Source: Kutzneria buriramensis
Lineage (GTDB): Bacteria; Actinomycetota; Actinomycetes; Mycobacteriales; Pseudonocardiaceae
NCBI RefSeq assembly: GCF_043575855.1
Contig: NZ_CP144375.1
Location: forward strand, 806,001-870,000
Reading direction: 5' to 3'
DNA: 64,000 nucleotides
The notes under the pieces are model-generated. The model searched no databases. It was not told the origin of the DNA and worked only from the letters and a program-made list of their open reading frames with translations. The position numbers and the translations under genes were made by a program. Below, in pieces: positions 25,179-32,844 of this stretch (its first letter is position 1; each line of letters opens with the position of its first letter).

Positions 25179-26641
25179 CCACAGGGTTCGAGGTCCGCAA
25201 CCCCGGCACCGGCGACCTGGCCGGCGAGTATCCGGTCCACACCGCCGCCGACGTGCAGGCCGCCGTCGCACGGGCGCGGGGCGCCGCGGCGTGGTGGGGC
25301 GGGCTCACGTTCGCCGAGCGGGCGGAGCGGCTCGCCAAGTTCCGCGGTGTCATGGCCCGCCGGACCCAGCAGCTCGCCGGCCTGATGCACAACGAGATGG
25401 GCAAGCCGCACTCGGACGCGGCGCTGGAGGTCGCGCTGTCGCTGGACCACATCGCCTGGGCGGCGAAGAACGCGCCGAAGGTGCTGGGCAGGCGCCGGGC
25501 CGGGGTGGGAATGCTCACCGCGAACCAGCGGGCCACCGTCGAGTACAAGCCGCTGGGCGTCATCGGCGTCATCGGCCCGTGGAACTACCCGGTGTTCACG
25601 CCGCTCGGCTCGATCGTCTACGCACTGGCGGCGGGCAACGCGGTCGTGTTCAAGCCCAGCGAGTTCACCCCCGGCACCGGCGCCTGGCTGGTGGACGCGT
25701 TCAACCAGGTGGTGCCGGAACACCCGGTGGTGCAACTGGTCACCGGCGACGGAAGCACCGGCGCGGCGCTGTGCCGCAGCGCCGTGGACAAGATCGCCTT
25801 CACGGGATCGACCGCGACCGCCGCGAAGGTGATGGCCGCCTGCGCGGAGCGGCTGACGCCGCTGGTCGCCGAGTGCGGCGGCAAGGACGCGTTCATCGTC
25901 GACGAGGACGCCGACCTCGACGCGGCCGCCGACGCCGCGGTATGGGCCGGCATGGCCAACGCCGGCCAGTCCTGCATCGGCACCGAGCGCCTGTACGTGC
26001 ACGCCGCGGTGTACGACGAGTTCCTGGCCAAGCTGCTGGCCGTCGCCGGCGAGCAGCGCGCCGGCAGCGATCCCGACGCCAAGATCGGCCCGATCACCAT
26101 GCCGTCCCAGCTGGAGGTCATCCGGTCGCACATCGGCGACGCGCTGGCCCGCGGCGGGCGCGCCGTCCTCGGCGGCCTGAACGCGATCACCGGCCAGGTC
26201 GTGCAGCCCACCGTGCTGGTGGACGTGCCGGAGGACTCCGTCGCCGTCACCGAGGAGACCTTCGGCCCGACGCTGACCGTGACGCGGGTGCGGGACCGGG
26301 ACGAGGCCGTCGCGCTGGCCAACGCCACCGGGTACGGCCTCGGCGCGGTGGTCTACTCCGCCCGGCACGGCAACGAGATCGCCGACCGGCTGCGCTGCGG
26401 CATGGTCGCGGTCAACGGCGTCTTCAACTACCCGCAGATCCCGTCGCTGCCGTTCGGCGGCGTCGGCAAGTCGGGCTTCGGCCGGATCCACGGCCCCGAC
26501 GGCCTACGCGAGTTCTGCTACGCGCAGTCCGTTGCCCGCCAACGGTTCTCCGGGCCGCTCGCACTGACCACCTTCGGGCGCACGGCCAAGTCGGACGCCC
26601 TGGTGGGCAAGATCATGACGCTGCTGCACGGCCGTCACTGA
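25175..26641 (+). CDS. NAD(P)-dependent aldehyde dehydrogenase
   Basis: 488 residues. The nucleotide-binding loop is VIGPWNYPVFTPLGS, then FKPSEFTPGTG and FTGSTATAAKVM. The catalytic Glu is in LVAECGGKDAFIV and the catalytic Cys in NAGQSCIGTERLYV. The later motif EETFGPTLTVTRV is also intact. It starts inside the stop of the GMC gene (ATGA) and so forms a two-step alcohol-to-carboxylate module. The C terminus (TFGRTAKSDALVGKIMTLLHGRH) extends slightly past the usual core and its coding sequence overlaps the convergent XRE gene by 29 bp. Confidence 0.93.
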   Translation: MTTGFEVRNPGTGDLAGEYPVHTAADVQAAVARARGAAAWWGGLTFAERAERLAKFRGVMARRTQQLAGLMHNEMGKPHSDAALEVALSLDHIAWAAKNAPKVLGRRRAGVGMLTANQRATVEYKPLGVIGVIGPWNYPVFTPLGSIVYALAAGNAVVFKPSEFTPGTGAWLVDAFNQVVPEHPVVQLVTGDGSTGAALCRSAVDKIAFTGSTATAAKVMAACAERLTPLVAECGGKDAFIVDEDADLDAAADAAVWAGMANAGQSCIGTERLYVHAAVYDEFLAKLLAVAGEQRAGSDPDAKIGPITMPSQLEVIRSHIGDALARGGRAVLGGLNAITGQVVQPTVLVDVPEDSVAVTEETFGPTLTVTRVRDRDEAVALANATGYGLGAVVYSARHGNEIADRLRCGMVAVNGVFNYPQIPSLPFGGVGKSGFGRIHGPDGLREFCYAQSVARQRFSGPLALTTFGRTAKSDALVGKIMTLLHGRH

Positions 26642-26855
26642 CGTCGGTCTCGGCGGCCTCCCAGCGCAGGAGGTCGCCGGGCTGGCATTCGAGCGCCTCG
26701 CACAGCGCGGCCAGGGTGGCGAAGCGCACCGCCTTGGCCCGGCCGTTCTTGAGCACCGCCAGATTGGCGGGCGTGATCCCCACGCGCTCGGCGAGCTCGC
26801 CCACGGACATCTTGCGCCGGGCCAGCATCACGTCGATGTCGACGATGATCGGCAT
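26613..26855 (-). CDS. Small XRE/Cro-type HTH regulator
   Basis: 80 residues, almost only a helix-turn-helix: MSVGELAERVGITPANLAVLKNGRAKAVRFATLAALCEALECQPGDLL. This is the short form that typically accompanies DUF2975 membrane proteins. It starts on the last base of the DUF2975 stop (TGATG), so the two are translated together. It likely binds the paired inverted repeats upstream of the operon (27331-27368). Confidence 0.9.
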   Translation of the reverse strand: MPIIVDIDVMLARRKMSVGELAERVGITPANLAVLKNGRAKAVRFATLAALCEALECQPGDLLRWEAAETDVSDGRAAAS

Positions 26856-27334
26856 CAGATCACCTCGTCCAGCTCGGCGCGGAGCTGCACGGCCTGGGCG
26901 AGCAGCGTGCGCAGCACGAGCACGACGAGCGCGACCCCGAGGATGCCCAGGCCGATCCCGCCCATGATGAGGGTGACGCCCGGGTCGTCCCGCTGGCCCG
27001 GCGCGTTGACGGCGGTGACCGCGAACCACACGAGGGCCGCGGCCACGATCGCGCCGATCATGACGTCCACGTACCGGAAGGCGTTGTGGGAGAAGACGGT
27101 GCCGCGGCGCACCATCGCCACCAGCCGCCAGACGCAGACCAGCGCGACCTGGACCGACAGCATCCCGACGATCGTGAACGCGCGGAACGCGGTCAGCGGC
27201 AGCGTCCCGTCGTCCGGCTTGGAGATCAACGCCCACACCATGCCCACCTGCACGAACACGGTGCCGGCGAACACCAGCACGAGCACGGCGCGCAGCGCCT
27301 GCACGGTCAACTTTCCCACGACCGATCCTCCCAT
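26855..27334 (-). CDS. DUF2975 membrane protein
   Basis: 159 residues with four hydrophobic segments (about 11-35, 48-70, 87-108 and 120-142). The pairing of a DUF2975 membrane protein with a tiny XRE regulator is a recurring two-gene arrangement in Firmicutes and actinobacteria; its role is unknown, possibly membrane sensing that controls the regulator. The start codon at 27334 lies within the left inverted repeat of the promoter region. Confidence 0.88.
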   Translation of the reverse strand: MGGSVVGKLTVQALRAVLVLVFAGTVFVQVGMVWALISKPDDGTLPLTAFRAFTIVGMLSVQVALVCVWRLVAMVRRGTVFSHNAFRYVDVMIGAIVAAALVWFAVTAVNAPGQRDDPGVTLIMGGIGLGILGVALVVLVLRTLLAQAVQLRAELDEVI

Positions 27335-27368
27335 CGATTTGCGATGGGAATCTATCGACTTTCGATAG
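27331..27368. promoter_or_regulatory. Two tandem inverted repeats upstream of the DUF2975-XRE operon
   Basis: CCATCG-N5-CGATGG (27331-27347) covers the ATG, and CTATCGA-N3-TCGATAG (27352-27368) lies just upstream. Both are perfect and share an ATCG...CGAT core, about 21 bp apart centre to centre, as expected for two dimers on the same DNA face. The AT-rich stretch also stands out from the GC-rich surroundings. Autoregulation by the XRE protein is the simplest reading. Confidence 0.75.
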
Positions 27369-27380
27369 ATAGGGCAAGCG

Positions 27381-28118
27381 TCACCAGAACAGCAGCAGCC
27401 GACCCCGGAACCGCACGCCGTGACCCTGCATGGTGACCCGGCGCTGCCCCGGCTCGAAACACCGCGAGCCGGCGATCCGGTGCCAGTGGTCGAACTCCGT
27501 GAACATCAACGAACCGGGCACGTACGGCACCGTGACGGCCGGGCCGCCGCCCGGCTGGAAGGAGTCGGGCCGGTTGTCCTCCAGATCCATGCCGCTGCCC
27601 CCGTCGGGCACCTCGATCGGCAGGGTGAAGTTGACGACGCCCTCGACCTCGCGCTGCCGGGCGGCGAGGTAGGGCACCTGGGCGTAGAGCCCGTCCACGT
27701 GCCAGCCGCCGCCGTCGTACTCACCGGGACGGTCGAAGGTGAACACGTGGAAGCCGGGGACGGCCAGCGACTCGGCGTAGACAACGGGGACGCCGTAGCG
27801 TTCCTCGAAGAAGCCGGCCACCCGCTCGTGCGCGAACCGGAAATGCCGGTACAGCGGGAGATTCTCCCTCCGGGCGCTCGCGGCGTAGTAGTCGAGGCGC
27901 TCCCGGTTGCGGTACAGCGGCTCGCCGATCGTCGCCATGCCGCAGTCGCCGGACGTGCGCCAGCACTCGTGGCGCAGCTCGGCCGGCACATCGCGCACGG
28001 CCGAGCTGACCTCGGCCACCTCGTCCGGCGTGAACAACTCGACGGTGTACGCGCTGCCGAGGCCGAACCGGGTCCGGTCAACCTCAGGGCCAAGGATTCG
28101 AGACTGCATCGCAGTCAC
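27381..28118 (-). CDS. 2-oxoglutarate/Fe(II) oxygenase-like protein at the end of the tail-particle operon
   Basis: 245 residues from GTG 28118, which has AGGAGG 7 nt upstream and overlaps the ATP-grasp stop (GTGA). Facial-triad candidates are WHVDGLY (His-x-Asp, about residues 136-138) and the distal His in FDHWHRIAGS. The Arg after it (GQRRVTMQGHGV) would hold 2-oxoglutarate. The double-stranded beta-helix pattern fits, but no specific family was recognised. It is the 3'-most gene of the translationally coupled array and follows two ATP-grasp-related genes, suggesting hydroxylation of a ligated product or peptide. That role is inference. Confidence 0.7.
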   Translation of the reverse strand: MTAMQSRILGPEVDRTRFGLGSAYTVELFTPDEVAEVSSAVRDVPAELRHECWRTSGDCGMATIGEPLYRNRERLDYYAASARRENLPLYRHFRFAHERVAGFFEERYGVPVVYAESLAVPGFHVFTFDRPGEYDGGGWHVDGLYAQVPYLAARQREVEGVVNFTLPIEVPDGGSGMDLEDNRPDSFQPGGGPAVTVPYVPGSLMFTEFDHWHRIAGSRCFEPGQRRVTMQGHGVRFRGRLLLFW

Positions 28119-29074
28119 GCGGGAACCTCCTCACGGTGGAGCGGATCGCGCCGCCGGCACAGGGCGGCCGCGGCGAGCAGGCCGGCGACGGCGGCCGCGA
28201 TGGGCTGGCCGGTCGACGACTCGTAGTAGGTGAAGCCCGGCGACGGGTTGACCTCGAAGCAGAACCACTCGCCGTCCGGGGTGCGCCGCAGGTCGATGCC
28301 GGCCACAGGCAGTTGGAGCCGCGCCGACAGCGCACGGCAACGGGCGGCGACGTCGTCCGGCAGGTCGATCTCGGTCAGCGTCGGTTCGGCGCAGCCGAGC
28401 TGGCGTGCGTAGCGGTAGTCGTCGGCGGCGCTGGAGATCTCGGTGGCGAACAGTTCCGCCCCCACCACGTGCACCCGCACGTCCACGCCGGACACCCGGC
28501 GCTGGAACTGGGTGGGGCAGTTGGCGACGTCCGCCAGCCGGTCGGCATCGGACCGGCCCACGCGCCGCACGCGGCTGCGGACCCCGCTGACCGACTTGAC
28601 GATGACGTCCTCGTGTTCGCGCAGGAATTCCGCCGCCCGCAACGGATCCGTGGTGACCAGCGTGTGCGGCACCCGGAAGCCGACCGCCGCGACGGCACGC
28701 AGCTGGTACGGCTTGGAGCCGTTGCTGGTGGCGGCCCGCGGCCGGTTCAGCACGTACGCCGGCGTGCGGTCGGACCAGGCGTTGAGCGCCTGATCCACGT
28801 GGACGGCGTGCCGGCGTTCGGGCGAGCCCGGTGGCGTGGCGAGAACGGCCGGCAGCCGGGCGCTCTCGTGTGGCCGCAGGTAGGCCGCGTGCACGGCGTC
28901 GAGGTCGAATTCCTCGCCACGGACATGCACACTGTCGCGGTCGCCGATATCCAGCGCCATGTCGAGGACGAGCCGCTGGTCGAGGAACCGGACCGGCGCG
29001 TCGAGTCGTCGCAGCTGCCGGTGCACGGCGGCGAGCGGCAGGTCACGCATCAAGCCCCACAACAGGATCGTCAT
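28115..29074 (-). CDS. ATP-grasp (RimK-like) ligase within the tail-particle operon
   Basis: 319 residues from ATG 29074 (ATGA overlap with the upstream stop). The pre-ATP-grasp part ends with AYVLNRPRAA and SKPYQLRAVAAVGFRVPHTLVTTDP. The grasp domain shows VIVKSVSGVR, FQRRVSGVDVRVHVVG (substrate Arg and Asp) and the metal-binding FCFEVNPSPGFTYYE near the C terminus. Enzymes of this class activate a carboxylate as acyl phosphate and join it to an amine or hydroxyl, as in RimK (glutamate addition) and graspetide ligases (side-chain ester or amide links). It directly follows a lone pre-grasp-like gene and a Lys/Glu-rich tail protein gene, a likely substrate by position. The final hydrophobic stretch (AAAVAGLLAAAALC) is odd. 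Confidence 0.85.
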   Translation of the reverse strand: MTILLWGLMRDLPLAAVHRQLRRLDAPVRFLDQRLVLDMALDIGDRDSVHVRGEEFDLDAVHAAYLRPHESARLPAVLATPPGSPERRHAVHVDQALNAWSDRTPAYVLNRPRAATSNGSKPYQLRAVAAVGFRVPHTLVTTDPLRAAEFLREHEDVIVKSVSGVRSRVRRVGRSDADRLADVANCPTQFQRRVSGVDVRVHVVGAELFATEISSAADDYRYARQLGCAEPTLTEIDLPDDVAARCRALSARLQLPVAGIDLRRTPDGEWFCFEVNPSPGFTYYESSTGQPIAAAVAGLLAAAALCRRRDPLHREEVPA

Positions 29075-29766
29075 CGGGCCACCCCGACGAGCGTGGTGGC
29101 GATGGCATCCGCGACCATCGGGTCGGAAACGTCCGGCCACGTCGAGAAATCCCGCACCTGGGCATCCGGTCGGGGGCCGGCCACGGTCGCGGCGAGCAAC
29201 GTCGCCCCGGCGGCATCGGCCAGCGCGCACAGCCGCTCCCCCACCGCGGGATGCACGTCGCCGAAGCACCGGTCACCGACCACGCTGGCGCTGATCGCCT
29301 TGTCCCACACCAAAACCGGCTCGGCCGCCGCGAGCGCGACCCGCTGCCGACGCGTCGCCACGCGCAGCCCCAGTGCGGTCGCCTCCGCCGCCCACTGCTC
29401 GGGGTACCAGGCGGGCCCGCTCAGCCACCCCGAGTCCGGCCGGTTCAGCACCGGCACGGGGCACGCGTCCAGCCAGGCCAACAGGAACGCCGTCAGCTCG
29501 GCGGCAGCATAGGGCCGGTCCTCGCGATGCACGTGCGGCAGGTCCGACGGCCGGACGACGCCCAACCGGTTCACCACGCCGTCCACCGGCACCGGCGCAC
29601 CGGACTCGTCGGCCAACTCCGTCCGCACCTGTCCGTCCGAGTCCAGCTCCAGATTCCACCGCGTGCGGTGCAGTTCGTCCACCGTCAGCAGCAGGGCCTC
29701 GCTCCCCCACCGGGTCGCCAGCGCCCGCGCCGGGAAGTCGTTGCGGTGCGTGAGAATCAGCCGCAC
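29071..29766 (-). CDS. Lone pre-ATP-grasp-like protein (partner of the ATP-grasp ligase)
   Basis: 231 residues, GTG 29766, only 1 bp after the stop of the Lys/Glu-rich gene. The pattern ILTHRNDFPARAL near the start, then VVNRLGVVRPSDLP, YAAAELTAFLLAWLDACPVPVLNRPDSGW and AAEATALGLRVATRR is the architecture of the N-terminal half of RimK-type ATP-grasp proteins, in which an Asn-Arg-Pro strand precedes the nucleotide domain. No EVNP-type metal motif follows, so it is probably non-catalytic alone. It may recognise the substrate or pair with the next gene's product. Recognition is by pattern only. Confidence 0.65.
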   Translation of the reverse strand: MRLILTHRNDFPARALATRWGSEALLLTVDELHRTRWNLELDSDGQVRTELADESGAPVPVDGVVNRLGVVRPSDLPHVHREDRPYAAAELTAFLLAWLDACPVPVLNRPDSGWLSGPAWYPEQWAAEATALGLRVATRRQRVALAAAEPVLVWDKAISASVVGDRCFGDVHPAVGERLCALADAAGATLLAATVAGPRPDAQVRDFSTWPDVSDPMVADAIATTLVGVAR

Positions 29767-29767
29767 C

Positions 29768-30565
29768 TCAGGCCCCTTCGTCGTCGGGATCGGCCAGCGC
29801 GGCGCGGCCGACCTCGGGCCGATCCTCCAGCTTGATGAAGGTCCGCTCCTCGCCCTCGGCCGCCGGCTCGGGCCCCTCGTCCTCGGCCGCGACCGGGTTG
29901 TGCAGGTCGGCCTGCTCCTTGCCGTGCCCGTCCTTCTCGCCCTCCTTCTGGCTCTCCTTGTCCTTCTCCTTGTGGTCCTTGTCCTTGACCTCCTTGGTGT
30001 CCTTGCCCTCCTTGTCCTTGCTCTCCTTGGTCTCCTTCTCGGCCTTCTCCTTGGTGTCCTTGGTCTCCTTCTCCTTCTCCTTGGTCTCCTTCTCGGCCTT
30101 GTCCTTGACCTTGGTGTCCAGCCGGCCGTCGATTTCGTTGATCTTGGTCTGGAGCTCCTGCACGATGCCGAACAGCTCGCGGCGCAGCTCCGCCGTGCAG
30201 TTGCTGGCGGTGTGCAGGTCGTGCGAGATCTGGTCCAGGTCGGCCTCGATGCTGTGGAACCGGAGGTTGAAACCGATCTCCTCGGGCGTCTGCCCGCCCT
30301 GCACCACGGTCACGCCGTCGATGAAGTCGGGGTGCACGAACGACCGCACGAAGGTCAGCGCGCACTCCGGGGCTGTCTGGGCGACCTGCGTCTGAAAGAC
30401 GAACGGCGGGGTCACGACCGCCGCCTTGGCCACCGCCTCCGACCGGGCGACGCCGCGCCCGACCAGCGCGATGACGTCGGACTCGGCCATGCCGGTGGCG
30501 CGCAGCGCGTCGACGACCTTGGCCGCCGGCACGCCGTAGACGAGTTGGTCCGCGGGCTCGCTCAC
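29768..30565 (-). CDS. Lys/Glu-rich low-complexity protein of the tail-particle operon
   Basis: 265 residues from GTG 30565, overlapping the upstream baseplate stop (GTGA). Residues 1-105 are a folded-looking domain (FQTQVAQTAPECALTFVRSFVHPDF). Residues 106-150 predict a coiled coil. Residues 152-217 are almost only Lys, Glu, Asp and Thr, with AEKETKE present twice. The end is acidic (PEPAAEGEERTF). I do not recognise the family. The position after the baseplate genes is where fibre or late tail proteins are often encoded. The following ATP-grasp genes make the Lys/Glu/Thr stretch a plausible ligation substrate. Alternatively it is a flexible charged spacer. Confidence 0.75.
   Translation of the reverse strand: MSEPADQLVYGVPAAKVVDALRATGMAESDVIALVGRGVARSEAVAKAAVVTPPFVFQTQVAQTAPECALTFVRSFVHPDFIDGVTVVQGGQTPEEIGFNLRFHSIEADLDQISHDLHTASNCTAELRRELFGIVQELQTKINEIDGRLDTKVKDKAEKETKEKEKETKDTKEKAEKETKESKDKEGKDTKEVKDKDHKEKDKESQKEGEKDGHGKEQADLHNPVAAEDEGPEPAAEGEERTFIKLEDRPEVGRAALADPDDEGA
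29915..30112 (-). repeat. Low-complexity repeat encoding the Lys/Glu/Thr-rich stretch
   Basis: On the plus strand this reads as irregular repeats of CTCCTTGGTCTCCTT and TCCTTCTC; GC content drops visibly here. It encodes residues 152-217 of the protein above. The irregular tandem structure suggests growth by slippage, so length could vary between strains. Confidence 0.8.
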
Positions 30566-32841
30566 GTCGTTTCTCCTTGTCCTGCCGGCGCGGAGCGCGC
30601 CAGGCGGTAATGCCGATAGGAACGGGCCGCCGAGGGCCGTAGCGGTGTGGCCTTGCCGGTGCCGTCCACGTCCACGTGCTGCCGGCGGAGCGCGAAGGTG
30701 TCGGCGCGAACGCCCACCGGCGTGGCCAGCTCGACGATGTTGAGCAGGTGCTCGTACTGGCGCAGGGTCAGCAGCACGCCGTCGGGCAGGGTGGGACGCC
30801 ACACGTACGGGTCGTTCGCGCCGGTGCGCTGACTGACCACGCACGACACGATGCTGACGCCGTTGCCGGCGAACGGAACCGTGACGCGCACCCCGCGCCG
30901 CGGCTCCAGTCCGGCCGGCGTCGAGGTGCTCAGCGCCCGCACCTGCCACCGGTGGATCAGCGTCTGCTGCGCGGCCAAGTTGCAGCCGCCCAACGGAAGT
31001 CCGGCCACGCCGAACATCAGCGCCAGCGTGCCCGCGCTCGTGGCGATCGCCACGACGCTGCTCGCGCCGGCCTGCGCCGCCGCGGTGAGCAACGGGCTCA
31101 GCTGGGTCGGCGTGGCGATCACCGCCGCCGTGAGAGTGGCGCCGAGGTCGAAGATCGCGTAGTCACGGTCCGATCTGGACGCCAGTTGCCGCACGAAGTC
31201 GGCCACCGCCGTCACCCCCGGTATGCCCCGACTGTCCAGCGCCGCGCCGAGCCCGGTCACCGCGGCCGTCGACTGCGCGGTGGCCAGCAGGGTGGCCGGC
31301 GTCGCCACCGGCGTCAGCTGCGAGGCGGCGAGGGCCTGGATCACCGCGACCATGGGAACGTCGTGGTTGGGATCGGTGCCGGAGACCAGCCGCGCCGCCA
31401 ACGTCAGCGGGACGGCGGCCTCCGGGCCCGGGGTCACGTCGACGACCAGCGATCCCATCAGCGCGGCGCTGACGAAGACCGTCCCGTCGGCGGCCTGTTC
31501 GGCGGTGCGCAGGCCACTGGCCTTCAGCAGCCACACGCCGGCCGGGTCCACGGACCTCGGCTGCGGCACCAAGGTCGGATCCTTCAACGCCGTCGCGGCG
31601 GTCACCGCGGCGTCCAACTGGGCCGCGACCGGAGCGGCGAGCGTGGCGCCGAGGCCCAGTTCGAAACGCGAGCCGCCGGTGTCGCTCTGGCCGCCGAGCA
31701 GCTTCGGCCACGGCCGCGCGCCCAGCTGGACGCAGCGGTCGTTGAGCCGGGTCAGCGCGGCGGCCAGCGCCGGGGCGACCGGCTGGCCGTCCGGCAGCTG
31801 CCACGTCGCCAGGGCCGCACGCTGCTTGGTCGTGGCTGCCACGACATCCGGCGGCAGCAGGCGCTGTCCGTGCACGGTGTCGCCGGTGGCGCTGCCGGCG
31901 GGCCAGATCAGGTGCACCCGTCGGATCGCGTCGAACAGCGCCGCCAGCGAACCCGGGCTGCCCGGGGCGATCACGCGCATGGCCAGCAGCTGCGGGTTGA
32001 CCGATTCGTCCACGGTGACCCGGGTGATCAGGCCGACGTCGGCCATCAGGCCGGTGCCGGGCGTGCCGGCAGCCCCCGGACCGTTGACCGCCGAGTCGAT
32101 CCACGGGGTGCTGGGCAGCCTCAAACCACGCAGCACGCGGAGCCGGGCCCGGTAGGACGCGTCGTCCTCGCGGGTGCCGGGCGGTTGCAGTGGCCGCGTG
32201 CCGGGGCTGAGTCGGGTGGTGTCCCAGAACAGCTCGTCGGCGAAGCGTGGGCAGGACAGGTCGTCGCCGATGCGGTCCAGCGCGTTGCCGGTCGCGGTCG
32301 CCAGCGCCCGCGTCGCCCGGACGTCCCGCGCGACCCGCCGCAGCCGGCCCTTCTCGTCCAGCAGGACCGTCAGCAGCCGGCCCAGGATGCCCTGCACCAG
32401 CTGGATCCGCACGGTGGCGATCAGGTCCTGCGCGCTCAGCGTGGCCGCCGCCCGCACGCCCTGCACCAGCACCGTGCACGGCGACGCGACGCCGTCGGTG
32501 GTCGGCGGGACGGCGGCCACCAGCGTGGTGCCGGCGACGCTACGCGGCGCGAACGTCACCACCGGCTGGGGCACCGGCGCGCCGGTGGCGGGCTGGAGCG
32601 CGGGCGTGATCGTGAGGGTGTCGCCGTTCAGGTCGGTGAGGAGCGTGACGACGATCAGCGGGAACCGGGTGGACACGTCCACCACTGCCTGGGCCTGTCC
32701 CTTCGGCGAGGACGCCGGCGAGGGTTGCAGCGTCAGCGGCCGGGGCGTGGCCGCGTCCGACAGCGGCCCGATCAGCTCGGCGGCCGCCGCGGCGAGCGCC
32801 CCGGCGCCGACGCCGTTGGGATCGAGGACGTTGGTGGTCAT
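30562..32841 (-). CDS. Large baseplate-type protein (second wedge protein, Afp12-like position)
   Basis: 759 residues, directly after the baseplate J gene (3-bp gap) and overlapping the next gene by 4 bp. In phage-tail-like injection systems a second large wedge protein normally follows the J-domain protein, so the position supports a baseplate role; no motif is decisive. The N-terminal third contains RARLRVLRGLRLPSTPWIDSAVNG-type baseplate-like text. The rest is rich in Ala, Val and Thr with many beta-prone segments and no enzyme signature. The C terminus is basic. Confidence 0.6.
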   Translation of the reverse strand: MTTNVLDPNGVGAGALAAAAAELIGPLSDAATPRPLTLQPSPASSPKGQAQAVVDVSTRFPLIVVTLLTDLNGDTLTITPALQPATGAPVPQPVVTFAPRSVAGTTLVAAVPPTTDGVASPCTVLVQGVRAAATLSAQDLIATVRIQLVQGILGRLLTVLLDEKGRLRRVARDVRATRALATATGNALDRIGDDLSCPRFADELFWDTTRLSPGTRPLQPPGTREDDASYRARLRVLRGLRLPSTPWIDSAVNGPGAAGTPGTGLMADVGLITRVTVDESVNPQLLAMRVIAPGSPGSLAALFDAIRRVHLIWPAGSATGDTVHGQRLLPPDVVAATTKQRAALATWQLPDGQPVAPALAAALTRLNDRCVQLGARPWPKLLGGQSDTGGSRFELGLGATLAAPVAAQLDAAVTAATALKDPTLVPQPRSVDPAGVWLLKASGLRTAEQAADGTVFVSAALMGSLVVDVTPGPEAAVPLTLAARLVSGTDPNHDVPMVAVIQALAASQLTPVATPATLLATAQSTAAVTGLGAALDSRGIPGVTAVADFVRQLASRSDRDYAIFDLGATLTAAVIATPTQLSPLLTAAAQAGASSVVAIATSAGTLALMFGVAGLPLGGCNLAAQQTLIHRWQVRALSTSTPAGLEPRRGVRVTVPFAGNGVSIVSCVVSQRTGANDPYVWRPTLPDGVLLTLRQYEHLLNIVELATPVGVRADTFALRRQHVDVDGTGKATPLRPSAARSYRHYRLARSAPAGQGETT

Positions 32842-32844
32842 GGC

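Noticed and set aside
29915..30112. A CRISPR-like or satellite array
   Set aside because: Units are irregular, very short and in frame within a coding region; no spacers.
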